Of a DNA stretch of 64,000 nucleotides, positions 15,007-22,780 are shown piece by piece (position 1 is the first letter of the stretch; each line of letters starts with the position of its first letter). Position numbers and translations under genes: made by a program. The notes under the pieces are model-generated. The model saw nothing but the letters and a program-made list of their open reading frames with translations, searched no databases and was not told the origin of the DNA. The DNA is taken from IMG/VR virus record IMGVR_UViG_3300031784_002630, positions 1 through 64,000 of that record; one strand, 5' to 3'. This DNA is from a virus.

Positions 15007-15492
15007 TTAAACTTCTAAACTTTTTTCTAATAGTTTGTACAACTCAGTAAACATCTCAATATCAGATTTTGAATGTTGATTTTTTCTCGAGAATATTGAT
15101 GTAAAAAAATCATTTAAAGAATTTTTGACAACTTCTTGGTCTTGGTTATAAAATACATCCATAAAAAAACTTTTGAAGTATTCATAACTCTCGTCAGTTT
15201 TAACAAAGAATATGTTTTCTTTTGAAAAGTTTTCAACTGTTTTATTCCAACACCAAATGAAATGTGATTCTTTATCTTCTAAAGTTAATCCAATATTGGT
15301 TTCTTTATTGTCATTGGATGTATCACCTAAATAAGTGTCTTGAACCAAGTTAAGTAATGAGAAACAAAAATCTCTGAATAAATCACTTAATTCAGGAATA
15401 ATATTGTTTGCTTTATACCAAGCATCAATTTCTTCGTAGTTCATCGGTTTAGCTAGCCAATTAAAAAATTGGTCCATATTATACTTCTTCAT
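15007..15492 (-). CDS. Hypothetical protein, 161 aa
   Basis: A soluble, aromatic-rich helical protein (MDQFFNWLAKPMNYEEIDAW at the N-terminus, FIWCWNKTVENF near residue 78). No family recognised. It stands alone, with 82 bases to the Hc1-like gene and 47 to the repeat protein. A TATATTTC sequence six bases before the ATG could be a weak promoter. Confidence 0.75.
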   Translation of the reverse strand: MKKYNMDQFFNWLAKPMNYEEIDAWYKANNIIPELSDLFRDFCFSLLNLVQDTYLGDTSNDNKETNIGLTLEDKESHFIWCWNKTVENFSKENIFFVKTDESYEYFKSFFMDVFYNQDQEVVKNSLNDFFTSIFSRKNQHSKSDIEMFTELYKLLEKSLEV

Positions 15493-15539
15493 TATAAAGA
15501 AATATACCTATGGACCAAATAAAGAAAAGATTAAATTTT

Positions 15540-17336
15540 TTATTGAGTTTTTCTGTTGTAATCAATAAGATTTTTCATTTTTTCCATATCACTGATTACT
15601 TTTTTGTTTTCAACTGACTCTTCAAGCTTGTTAAAAATTTGTTGTGTTGCTTTCAACGATTTCAAATTACCGTTTGATTTTTCACTACCAGCAATGTCAA
15701 CAGGTGCTGGTTGTCTCTTATAAGATGCGTTCATTTGTTCTGCACCATATAAATTTTCTTTATAATTCTTGTAGAATTTTTCACCTACTTCACTTGGTAC
15801 TACATTACCTAAAGCGTTACCGTCTTCATCAACTTGTGCGTTACCAGTAGTTGAGTGACCTTTTAAGTACTTTTCAATTTTAGTATCATCAGGTTTGATT
15901 TCATCAAATACTAAATTTGTTTGACCAGGATACGCGAAAGCATCTATATATTCATCTACAGCGTTCGATGCGTCATAAGCATTTTTCTTGTCATCAGAAA
16001 CTTCTTTACCAAAATCTTCTCTTGACATAATTTTATTACCTTTAGGAAATGACTGTGGGTTTTCTTCATATTCAGTACCCATGTTTTTCATGTAATCCTT
16101 CATTTTAGCCGCTACTTGTTTCATAGCATCTGTATTTTCTTTCTTAGTTGTATTCATTGCGGTTTTAAACCCTTTGTCTACAACTTTTTCAGCTTCAACT
16201 AATCTTTCAATAAAGTTAATTAATTCAGATTCTGTAAAAACAACTTTTTCTTTAGTATTTTTATTTTTACTTTCTTTTACTTGATATGTTTTTCCGTCAA
16301 CTTCAAAAGAACTTTTACCATCTTTTTTAGCATTTGCTAAAGCTCCTGAAAATGCGTTACCTTCCCCCACTTCGTTTTCACCCATTTCATTTTTTCTTGT
16401 TTTTACCTTAAATGGTTTACCTGTCATTTCTCTATATTTGTTAAACATTGTTTCACCATTTCTTTTATTAAACCAAGATTGTTTATCGCCATATTTGTCA
16501 TATAATTGCTGAAAAGTATCAAATTCTTCAGTATCAAAATCATCACCACCTATACCATAGATATCTCCACTTCTAACCGGTCTGTCTTTTTCGTCACGGT
16601 ATTCATCACCTTTAAAATCTTTTCTTTTAGGGTCACCAAATGAACCATACATAGCTTCACCAATTTCATTTTTTCTTGTTTTTACCTTAAATGGTTTACC
16701 TGTCATTTCTCTATATTTGTTAAACATTGTTTCACCATCTCTTTTATTAAACCAAGATTGTTTATCACCATATTTGTCATATAATTGTTTAAAAGTATCA
16801 AATTCTTCAGTATCAAAATCATCACCACCTATACCATAGATATCTCCACTTCTAACTGGTCTGTCTTTTTCGTCACGGTATTCATCACCTTTAAAATCTT
16901 TTCTTTTAGGGTCACCAAATGAACCATACATACCTTCTTCAATTTCCATATCTTCTGAGTCTCTGTTGTCAAATCTACCCTGACCAGGTCCAACATAGTG
17001 CCAACCCCTAATATCGTCATAGTCATATCCTAAATTTCCTAAATATGGGTTTTCTTTTCTGTCTTTTTCACGAGCAACTTCAGGGTCTTCTTTTTTACCA
17101 AACATTTTCTTGAATATGTTTTCTTCACCCATTTCACCTGAAACAATCTCACCGTATTCAAACCCAGCTGGTGTTCTATCTTTATCTGACATCTTATCTC
17201 TTAATTTCTTAAATATATCTTTTTTAGATATAACTGTTTCAGCAGCAGAATCGTCATCCATATCAGTAATATCAATGAAAGTATCTTCATCTTCCTTGAT
17301 AATCTTCTTAAGTAAATTTAAAATTTTGTTTTCCAT
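15540..17336 (-). CDS. Acidic repeat protein, probable virion component, 598 aa
   Basis: A hydrophilic, acidic protein. Residues about 132-317 are a tandem pair of 93-residue repeats beginning EAMYGSFGDPKRKDFKGDEY and containing DFDTEEFDTF and KQSWFNKR. The N-terminus MENKILNLLKKIIKE has the form of a capsid-targeting leader cut after (L/I)-x-E, and a similar ESELINFIERLVEAEK segment recurs near residue 360. No enzyme domain is visible. Its position near lysis and virion genes and the TATTTATA element upstream suggest late expression. A scaffold or internal head protein is possible. Confidence 0.75.
   Translation of the reverse strand: MENKILNLLKKIIKEDEDTFIDITDMDDDSAAETVISKKDIFKKLRDKMSDKDRTPAGFEYGEIVSGEMGEENIFKKMFGKKEDPEVAREKDRKENPYLGNLGYDYDDIRGWHYVGPGQGRFDNRDSEDMEIEEGMYGSFGDPKRKDFKGDEYRDEKDRPVRSGDIYGIGGDDFDTEEFDTFKQLYDKYGDKQSWFNKRDGETMFNKYREMTGKPFKVKTRKNEIGEAMYGSFGDPKRKDFKGDEYRDEKDRPVRSGDIYGIGGDDFDTEEFDTFQQLYDKYGDKQSWFNKRNGETMFNKYREMTGKPFKVKTRKNEMGENEVGEGNAFSGALANAKKDGKSSFEVDGKTYQVKESKNKNTKEKVVFTESELINFIERLVEAEKVVDKGFKTAMNTTKKENTDAMKQVAAKMKDYMKNMGTEYEENPQSFPKGNKIMSREDFGKEVSDDKKNAYDASNAVDEYIDAFAYPGQTNLVFDEIKPDDTKIEKYLKGHSTTGNAQVDEDGNALGNVVPSEVGEKFYKNYKENLYGAEQMNASYKRQPAPVDIAGSEKSNGNLKSLKATQQIFNKLEESVENKKVISDMEKMKNLIDYNRKTQ
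16384..16941 (-). repeat. In-frame tandem duplication, 2 x 279 bp
   Basis: Positions 16384-16662 and 16663-16941 are nearly identical, with a period of exactly 279 bases (93 codons), inside the acidic repeat protein. Only scattered substitutions separate the copies, so the duplication is recent. Confidence 0.95.
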
Positions 17337-17351
17337 GTTAATTTATTTCTA

Positions 17352-17359
17352 TATAAATA
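17352..17359 (-). promoter_or_regulatory. Putative TATTTATA promoter element
   Basis: TATTTATA on the minus strand, 15 bases before the ATG of the acidic repeat protein. Confidence 0.4.
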
Positions 17360-17361
17360 GT

Positions 17362-18042
17362 TTAATCCTTGAAAATAGTTTCTTCAATCTCGTGTAAAAG
17401 TATTGCTCTTACAATATTTTCATGAATATTTTTATTTTTTGCAACGTTTTTAATTGCTTCCGTTAAATTATTGTCTTCCCACATTTTCAAAGCTTTAATA
17501 TCACCCTGATTACAATATGGGAAATTCTTACATTTCTTTTTAACCCTAACAAATTTTCCACCTTTGTATAATGGTTTTGCACCACCTCTCCAATTCTTAC
17601 TGTTTTTAGCTAAAAAAGAAGCACCAACATATGAACCTGATGACGCCGAACCAGTTGCTTCTTTGAATTCACCTTTTTCAATTTCGGTGTCTTCTTCTTT
17701 CATATGTTTCTTTTTACCTTGACAATGAGCTTTTTGACTGAATCCTTTTGGGTTATTACAATTAATACTTTTTTTATACTTTTCAGACCATTTTTCGTCT
17801 AATTCTTTTTCTTCTTCAACAGGTCCACCTTTTGCTTGAATTTTCTTTGGTGCCTCATCAGCCCACATAGACATTTTAGGTCCCGATAATGGTCCTTCAT
17901 AACCCCCACCACCAGTACTTGTAGTCTCTTTAGTCTCAATTTTACTATACAAGTCCCTAACTTGTTTTTTAGCTTCAGGTGATGTTAATTGTGCACCTAC
18001 CTTTTGTAAACTATCTTGAAATTGTTTTGTTACAATATTCAT
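17362..18042 (-). CDS. Virion-associated protein with KSINCNNPKGFSQKAHC motif, 226 aa
   Basis: The central motif SEKYKKSINCNNPKGFSQ followed by KAHCQGKKK recurs in many large phage virion proteins, as I recall it; its role is unknown. The two cysteines, plus CKNFPYCNQGD near residue 170, suggest metal binding. A Gly-rich stretch (TSTGGGGYEGP) follows an N-terminal helix. I chose the ATG at 18042 (MNIVTKQFQ) because the longer start would overlap the preceding gene. It follows the lysis cluster in the same direction. Confidence 0.7.
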   Translation of the reverse strand: MNIVTKQFQDSLQKVGAQLTSPEAKKQVRDLYSKIETKETTSTGGGGYEGPLSGPKMSMWADEAPKKIQAKGGPVEEEKELDEKWSEKYKKSINCNNPKGFSQKAHCQGKKKHMKEEDTEIEKGEFKEATGSASSGSYVGASFLAKNSKNWRGGAKPLYKGGKFVRVKKKCKNFPYCNQGDIKALKMWEDNNLTEAIKNVAKNKNIHENIVRAILLHEIEETIFKD

Positions 18043-18049
18043 ATTAAAC

Positions 18050-18460
18050 TTATTTAATGACTGCAAAAATAACACCTATTGTACCAATAGCAATTCCACC
18101 CCACTTAAGGTTTCTTTGTTTAATGTACGCTCGTTTGTATTCTTCAGCAATTGATTCTTTTAATTTAACAGTTTCAATATATTTTTTTTCACTGTCAATA
18201 TAAAGGTTTATTGTTTCGTTGTTGTTACTAATGATTGAATCTTTCAATACTAATTGTTGACTCATAATTGAAACTGAATCTCTAACAATTTTTATTTCTT
18301 CATAACAATTATTTCTTTGTTGTAGTACCAATAAAGCATTTCTCAATGTTGATACAGGAACTATACAACTATCTTTACTTAAGTTCGGCGAACTCTTTTG
18401 CGAATAAATCGGCGACATCATTGTCAGAAAGACTGTTAAGATGAGCAATATCTTTTTCAT
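18050..18460 (-). CDS. Exported coiled-coil protein with C-terminal anchor, spanin-like, 136 aa
   Basis: It begins with a signal peptide (MKKILLILTVFLTMMSPIYSQ, cleavage expected near residue 21), continues with a helical periplasmic region and ends with a hydrophobic segment (WGGIAIGTIGVIFAVIK). Its first 86 bases overlap the end of the preceding membrane protein in another frame, the arrangement typical of Rz/Rz1 spanin genes. It lacks a lipobox cysteine, so it is not a classical o-spanin. Together with the partner it may span the envelope at lysis. Inference from topology and context. Confidence 0.65.
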   Translation of the reverse strand: MKKILLILTVFLTMMSPIYSQKSSPNLSKDSCIVPVSTLRNALLVLQQRNNCYEEIKIVRDSVSIMSQQLVLKDSIISNNNETINLYIDSEKKYIETVKLKESIAEEYKRAYIKQRNLKWGGIAIGTIGVIFAVIK

Positions 18461-18719
18461 GTTGTTCTTTTAATTTTTTTGTTTTTTGGTTTAAATCACC
18501 AAGTTTATTATTAAGTTGTAAATTTTTGTCGTGAAGTTTTTTAGTCTCTTCTGCAATACTATCAACCATTAATTTATTTTTTCCAATCAGAAGATTTAAT
18601 GAATCACATTGTTTTTCCAAATCATTGACTTTAGATAAATTAACAGGTTTAGGTTGGGTCATAATGATATAACCAATGAATAACAATACCACAACAATTT
18701 CAATAATTGTTCTTTTCAT
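18375..18719 (-). CDS. i-spanin-like membrane protein, 114 aa
   Basis: One N-terminal membrane anchor (IIEIVVVLLFIGYIIMT, residues 4-20) is followed by a long heptad-rich coiled coil (about residues 29-95). This is the layout of Rz-type inner-membrane spanins. It lies two genes after the amidase and overlaps the exported partner by 86 bases. Function inferred from topology and order. Confidence 0.65.
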   Translation of the reverse strand: MKRTIIEIVVVLLFIGYIIMTQPKPVNLSKVNDLEKQCDSLNLLIGKNKLMVDSIAEETKKLHDKNLQLNNKLGDLNQKTKKLKEQHEKDIAHLNSLSDNDVADLFAKEFAELK

Positions 18720-18720
18720 A

Positions 18721-19251
18721 TTAATTTTCCTTTACTGATGTTTTCTTTCTTCCGGCAATTACCTTAGCCCATTTAGATTTGAACTTCTCATAATATCCTG
18801 TTAGTTTACTAATAGTATCCATAAACTTCTCGTCGAGTTTTAATTGGTTACCATTAATATATACACCATTTTGTTCACCAATTGTCATAAAAAATTCAAT
18901 ATCGTGGTCAATAATTTTACCACTCCATTCTACAGAATTTTTATACAAGTTTAAAGGACCAAAATCTGTCAAATCAGATACTTCAGAAACAAATTCGTCC
19001 ATTGTCTCTTGGAATGTTGTTTTATCATCAGTAGTGATTGATGTTTCAGTAGCGTTTGTACCATGAATAACTAAGATACCACCTGAAACTCTATACTTTT
19101 TGTATTGGTCTTTTGGTGTTTTTTGTTCATCTTGGTCAATTTTTTCTTCAATATCAGCACCGATATTTGGTGCACCTATTGGTTGTTCTGTTAGTAATCT
19201 TGACCTTTTCAAAAGGTCTTTAATTTCGTCGTATTGATTATTGTTCATCAT
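18721..19251 (-). CDS. Hypothetical protein in the lysis cluster, 176 aa
   Basis: A soluble protein with a polar N-terminal arm (YDEIKDLLKRSRLLTEQPIG) whose LLTE fits an (L/I)-x-E cleavage site, then a beta-rich core (YRVSGGILVIHGTNA...) and a basic C-terminus (KVIAGRKKTSVKEN). No family recognised. It overlaps the amidase gene by 14 bases. A virion-internal protein is one reading; a lysis regulator is another. Confidence 0.7.
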   Translation of the reverse strand: MMNNNQYDEIKDLLKRSRLLTEQPIGAPNIGADIEEKIDQDEQKTPKDQYKKYRVSGGILVIHGTNATETSITTDDKTTFQETMDEFVSEVSDLTDFGPLNLYKNSVEWSGKIIDHDIEFFMTIGEQNGVYINGNQLKLDEKFMDTISKLTGYYEKFKSKWAKVIAGRKKTSVKEN

Positions 19252-19798
19252 TAAAGTTTTCTAATAAATATACGAAGTTGAAAGCTGGCGACAAATCTGT
19301 GTAATCTTCTGACAAATTACTTCTATTAATTATTCCGTTGAATTTTTCAACCCCGTTTAATTTGGTATTATGACCTATAAATTTTTTTGGTATTTTGAAT
19401 TCTTCACATAATGTAGTACACAATTTAACCAAACTTTGTAATTGTTCTTCACTGTATTTGTCCCAAAAATATTTGTTTCTCCATTTTCTTTCATGAACAT
19501 CTGTAACTTTGTTTCCCAACCAATTTGAATAAGTTGTTGATAGTAAATTTTTATTTACCCAACCTAAGTTTTCTAAACAAATAACAATTGATTTATCACC
19601 AAGTTTTTTATCTTCTAAAAACTCTGAGGATTTTTCAGGTGATAATGTCTCAACAACTGAACCATCCTTTAATATAACATAATTGGGAAGTCGGTCATAC
19701 TTCCCATTATTTCTAAAATCTAGTGACGTTAAATAATCTTTTCCCACCCTTGATGTGTGGCTTAAAATTATTAATTTTTTCTTTTTTGATTCAGTCAT
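19238..19798 (-). CDS. Endolysin-like N-acetylmuramoyl-L-alanine amidase, 186 aa
   Basis: Resembles the Amidase_2/PGRP fold: a first strand with the zinc-ligand His (IILSHTSR), PNYVILKDGSV, then IVICLENLGWVNK, and YSEEQLQSLVKLCTTLCEEFKIP followed by KFIGHNT, which carries a second His. The usual C-terminal DPG/K motif is not clear, so the enzyme is diverged. No signal peptide, as expected for an endolysin that needs a holin. Neighbouring membrane and spanin-like genes support a lysis role. Confidence 0.7.
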   Translation of the reverse strand: MTESKKKKLIILSHTSRVGKDYLTSLDFRNNGKYDRLPNYVILKDGSVVETLSPEKSSEFLEDKKLGDKSIVICLENLGWVNKNLLSTTYSNWLGNKVTDVHERKWRNKYFWDKYSEEQLQSLVKLCTTLCEEFKIPKKFIGHNTKLNGVEKFNGIINRSNLSEDYTDLSPAFNFVYLLENFNDEQ

Positions 19799-20603
19799 TC
19801 TTCGTATAAACTAATCTGTTTATTTGTGGTTCAATAACAGGTTCGTCATCTACAAAGTATAATTGTTCTGATGGTGTAGGTGTAGGAGGTATAACTTCAT
19901 TTACAGTATCATTTACAGTATCATTTACAGTATCAGTTACTGGTTCATTAATTTCAGTCTTTTGATTGTATTTTTTTTCGAATAACTCTTGTAATTTATT
20001 CAAATCATCTTGAGTTGGTATGTATGGTTGATATTTTTCAACAATTTCTTTTTCTTTTTTACCAGCTTCTTTAGATATCTCATCAATAATTTCATCGGTA
20101 ACTTCGACCATTGGTATAGTTTCAATTTTTGTTTGTTCAGAATACTTAACCAACATGTGTGCAAATGTTAAGGATATTAATGGTAACATTCCACCTGAAA
20201 TTAAAGCTAACCATCTTTTTTGTGCTAACATGTCTGTAATGTCAACTCCAAATGTTTCGAGTAACGGACCCGATAATTCGACCCATTGTTTAAATAAATC
20301 ACTTGTCTGATTAATAAATGAATAAGCAAAAAATACGTTACCAACAAACTGAATAAAAGTTACAATCAAAAATGGAACATAGACAAATCTACCCATGTTC
20401 GCTGAAATACCAGCAAGTGCTCCAAGAGCGGCAATTTCAATTGCTACGGACAAATAAATTGCCCAAGAAAAAGGGTTAGTTAAACCATAAAAAGTTGTTA
20501 CGTGACTAATGGAAACAAAGGCAACTAATAAAATAGGAATTGTAAATGACGTAGCAATAATTCCTTTTAGATTTTCTCTAACCCAATTCTTCAAGTTCTT
20601 CAT
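19791..20603 (-). CDS. Multi-span membrane protein of the lysis cluster, 270 aa
   Basis: About four hydrophobic spans lie in the first 170 residues (IIATSFTIPILLVAFVSI; AIYLSVAIEIAALGALAGI; FVYVPFLIVTFIQFVGNVFF; WLALISGGMLPLISLTF). A long charged cytoplasmic tail contains a DTVN repeat and a Pro-rich segment. No family recognised. It overlaps the amidase gene by eight bases. It could be a holin or an unrelated inner-membrane protein; the size is large for a holin. Confidence 0.7.
   Translation of the reverse strand: MKNLKNWVRENLKGIIATSFTIPILLVAFVSISHVTTFYGLTNPFSWAIYLSVAIEIAALGALAGISANMGRFVYVPFLIVTFIQFVGNVFFAYSFINQTSDLFKQWVELSGPLLETFGVDITDMLAQKRWLALISGGMLPLISLTFAHMLVKYSEQTKIETIPMVEVTDEIIDEISKEAGKKEKEIVEKYQPYIPTQDDLNKLQELFEKKYNQKTEINEPVTDTVNDTVNDTVNEVIPPTPTPSEQLYFVDDEPVIEPQINRLVYTKND
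19899..19934 (-). repeat. 12-bp tandem repeat, three copies
   Basis: Three exact copies of ATTTACAGTATC (plus-strand reading) encode the DTVN repeat in the tail of the membrane protein. A slippage-prone microsatellite in frame. Confidence 0.9.
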
Positions 20604-20863
20604 TATTTTTTATCTTCTTCGTTTTTATAGTGATTAATCGGAACGTGTTCCTTGTCACTAAGTTCTTCAATTTCAAGAGTTTTCCAATTAGGTGTTGTCT
20701 TGATAATTTCTTTCATCTTTTGTTCTGTAACAATTTTTGAGTTAATAGAATCAACTTGTTTTTTTAATCTTGAAACTTCAGAACCTGTTCCACAAGTACG
20801 GAATAATACCAGTACTAAAACGACCAAAAGAATCCACTCTAAATTTTCTTTAATCTTTTTCAT
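20603..20863 (-). CDS. Small membrane-anchored protein, 86 aa
   Basis: One N-terminal span (LEWILLVVLVLVLFRTCG, residues 8-25), then a short coiled coil (SEVSRLKKQVDSINSKI) and a charged tail. The stop overlaps the start of the multi-span protein by one base. The size and single span suit a pinholin- or spanin-like accessory, but there is no diagnostic motif. First gene of the lysis-type run. Confidence 0.65.
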   Translation of the reverse strand: MKKIKENLEWILLVVLVLVLFRTCGTGSEVSRLKKQVDSINSKIVTEQKMKEIIKTTPNWKTLEIEELSDKEHVPINHYKNEEDKK

Positions 20864-20893
20864 AATGTTTTTTTATTAATAAATACCAAATTT

Positions 20894-21721
20894 TTATAAA
20901 TAGTCAAATAATGTTGAACACTCATTACGTAATTTACGTAACGCTTTTTCTTTAATTTGACGAACTCTTTCCTTAGTCAATTTAAAATCATTACCGATGT
21001 CTTCAAGTGTTCTTGGAGTTCCAGTTAGTCCAAAATAGTCCTCAACAATAATTCTTTCACGTTCATCCAAGATGCTCAAAATGGAAAGTAGTTTTTCTTT
21101 TAACATTTCCTCAGTATTCAACCCTTCGTCAGGCATTGAAGCGTTTTGGTTAATAATCATATCCAAAAGTGTATCACCATCTTCATTAATTGTTTGTTGC
21201 AAATTAATTGTAGTTGGGAGTGTGGCTAATCTACTGTCGAGTTCCGAAATACCTTTATCGACTTCTTTCTTTGCCCTGTGTAGCTCTTGAACCACATTTA
21301 CAGGAAGACGAATTGTTCGTGCGTTTTCATTAAGGGATTGTAAGATTGATTGTTTAACCCACCAAACAGCGTATGAAATAAAACGTAATTTTTTAGTCCA
21401 ATCGAAGTTTTGAATGGCTTTTATTAATCCTAAGTTCCCTTCAGCAATCAAATCTGAAAGGTCTAATCCTTGATTTTGGTATTGTTTAGCAACTGTAATT
21501 ACAAAACGTAAATTACCTTCGAGTAATTCTTTGTGAATCTGTTGTTTTTGACGCTCAGTACAATTTATATCTAAAATCAAATCTGACAGTTGACGTTCAC
21601 GGTCAGGTGTCATTACTTTTAGTTTACGAATGTCCTTAAGGTATGATGAAATTTCTTCTTGGTTAATAGAACCTGTGTTCTTAGTTGTTTGGTGGTTTTT
21701 AGATAGCTCTGGAGTAGTCAT
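20894..21721 (-). CDS. Sigma-70 family RNA polymerase sigma factor, RpoD-like, 275 aa
   Basis: Region 1.2 (YLKDIRKLKVMTPDRE), region 2 (GNLRFVITVAKQYQNQGLDL, DLIAEGNLGLIKA, and RFISYAVWWVKQSILQ, the -10-recognition/melting part), a shortened region 3, and region 4 with LEDIGNDFKLTKERVRQIKEKAL, the helix-turn-helix for the -35 element. It is strikingly close to the Bacteroidota primary sigma, which is also about 285 residues and lacks region 1.1. It should redirect host RNA polymerase. Region 3 and the -10-contacting residues differ from the host form. It overlaps the upstream gene by 23 bases. Confidence 0.95.
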   Translation of the reverse strand: MTTPELSKNHQTTKNTGSINQEEISSYLKDIRKLKVMTPDRERQLSDLILDINCTERQKQQIHKELLEGNLRFVITVAKQYQNQGLDLSDLIAEGNLGLIKAIQNFDWTKKLRFISYAVWWVKQSILQSLNENARTIRLPVNVVQELHRAKKEVDKGISELDSRLATLPTTINLQQTINEDGDTLLDMIINQNASMPDEGLNTEEMLKEKLLSILSILDERERIIVEDYFGLTGTPRTLEDIGNDFKLTKERVRQIKEKALRKLRNECSTLFDYL

Positions 21722-22256
21722 AAAGTAGTTCTTTTTCTTGGTTTGTTAGTTTGTCGATTCCGACTGTTTTTATTTTGTCTAATAGTTCGTCTAATGTTGG
21801 CACGTTTGCCTGTTCATATATATCATCAGGTTCATTTTTGGAACCAAACAAGTTGGTCAAAACATGTTCCATGACTTCAGATATGTGTTTTATGTCAGTA
21901 TTTTCGGACAATTTGTCAGTTTTTAGCGTGTTTTCATTATCTAAATCCATTAAGTCATCTTCAATGTCTTTAGGTAACGATACTAATATATTTTTATTGT
22001 GTGGTAATAAAATATAATTGTCAATTATATCTTCTAACACAATTTTACAGAACTCTTTGATATCCTTTGGTGTCTCTTCTGTTTCGAAATGTGAAATCAC
22101 ATATTCATCTGTAAAATGAAACTTCATAAAATTTGAACATAAAACAGGTTCAAATTGTCCTAAAATTTGTTCTAATAGAAAGTTATTGTTTTTAAAATCA
22201 CCGAACAACAACAGGAAATACTTTGTACCTACAACTTCTCTTTTTTTATTTGACAT
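21699..22256 (-). CDS. Hypothetical protein upstream of sigma, 185 aa
   Basis: A soluble acidic protein. The C-terminal 30 residues (PTLDELLDKIKTVGIDKLTN, then QEKELLYDYS) resemble a short helical tail common in Bacteroidota, LDxILDKIxxxGYxSLTxEEKxFL, for example at the end of rhomboid proteases. The rest is unrecognised. It overlaps the sigma factor gene by 23 bases, so it could be a partner or regulator of it. That role is inferred from position only. Confidence 0.7.
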   Translation of the reverse strand: MSNKKREVVGTKYFLLLFGDFKNNNFLLEQILGQFEPVLCSNFMKFHFTDEYVISHFETEETPKDIKEFCKIVLEDIIDNYILLPHNKNILVSLPKDIEDDLMDLDNENTLKTDKLSENTDIKHISEVMEHVLTNLFGSKNEPDDIYEQANVPTLDELLDKIKTVGIDKLTNQEKELLYDYSRAI

Positions 22257-22257
22257 A

Positions 22258-22265
22258 TATTTATA
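22258..22265 (+). promoter_or_regulatory. Putative TATTTATA promoter element, leaderless
   Basis: TATTTATA, four bases (TTTT), then the ATG at 22270. Confidence 0.55.
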
Positions 22266-22269
22266 TTTT

Positions 22270-22554
22270 ATGAAACAGATTATTATTACTGAAAATCAAT
22301 TAGCAAATATAGCTAAAAAACTTAATAAAACCAAAAAAAATATTAAGGAAGGAAACGATATGAATGTTTCTAACTATATGTTTTTTGGTAACATTGAACA
22401 GATGCATAGACAATTAGGATTGTTATTAGAATTAGACCCACAAATGGTTGACTCTATTATACAAGACGGACATGATTGGGCTGATGACCACATTTCCGAA
22501 GCGAAAACAAATATAGACCAAGTATTTGATTTTATGATGAATAAAATTGATTAA
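22270..22554 (+). CDS. Hypothetical protein with candidate capsid-targeting leader, 94 aa
   Basis: Start chosen at the ATG four bases after TATTTATA; an upstream in-frame start at 22186 lies inside the divergent gene. The N-terminus MKQIIITENQLANIAKKL has I-T-E at residues 6-8, like a capsid-targeting leader. The rest is helical and acidic (GHDWADDHISEAKTNIDQVFDF). Isolated on the plus strand among minus-strand genes, with its own promoter and terminator. Function unknown. Confidence 0.75.
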   Translation: MKQIIITENQLANIAKKLNKTKKNIKEGNDMNVSNYMFFGNIEQMHRQLGLLLELDPQMVDSIIQDGHDWADDHISEAKTNIDQVFDFMMNKID

Positions 22555-22597
22555 AATTATTGAGGACTAAATCCTCCGATTACCAAGAAATAAAAAG

Positions 22598-22626
22598 ACC
22601 TCCTATTAATCATAGGAGGTTTTTTG
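22598..22626 (+). terminator. Rho-independent terminator
   Basis: ACCTCCTAT and ATAGGAGGT form a perfect nine-pair stem around TAATC, followed by TTTTTTG. It ends the plus-strand 94-residue gene and overlaps the end of the convergent small gene. Confidence 0.9.
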
Positions 22627-22737
22627 TTTTCTTGAATATACTTTTTTGGATTTTACAACCCTCACAACATTTTTTCTACGAACAATTTGTGCGATGTGTC
22701 CGTCTGATAAACCCTGTTTCCAATCTTTCTTTTCCAT
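22606..22737 (-). CDS. Small basic protein, 43 aa
   Basis: Translates as MEKKDWKQGLSDGHIAQIV, then RRKNVVRVVKSKKVYSRKQKTSYD, with a net strong positive charge and an SDGHIAQIVRR helix that could be DNA-binding. The ATG lies seven bases after a good Bacteroidota promoter (22745-22776), which is the main support. Its last codons lie in the terminator hairpin of the opposing gene. Function unknown. Confidence 0.55.
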   Translation of the reverse strand: MEKKDWKQGLSDGHIAQIVRRKNVVRVVKSKKVYSRKQKTSYD

Positions 22738-22744
22738 AACAATA

Positions 22745-22776
22745 CAAAGATACTACTAAATACGCAATTAACCAAA
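22745..22776 (-). promoter_or_regulatory. Bacteroidota-type promoter
   Basis: The minus strand reads TTTG, 20 bases, TATCTTTG, seven bases, ATG at 22737. It starts within the last codons of the SbcC-like gene. Confidence 0.7.
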
Positions 22777-22780
22777 CTAA

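Noticed and set aside
18050-18460. o-spanin lipoprotein call
   Set aside because: The signal sequence has no lipobox cysteine, so only a spanin-like role is proposed.
19899-19934. Possible CRISPR-like short repeats
   Set aside because: Three 12-bp units directly adjacent with no spacers and in frame with the DTVN tail.
22562-22577. Small GAGGA/TCCTC hairpin after the 94-residue gene
   Set aside because: Five-pair stem with no T-run; the stronger terminator 20 bases downstream explains termination.
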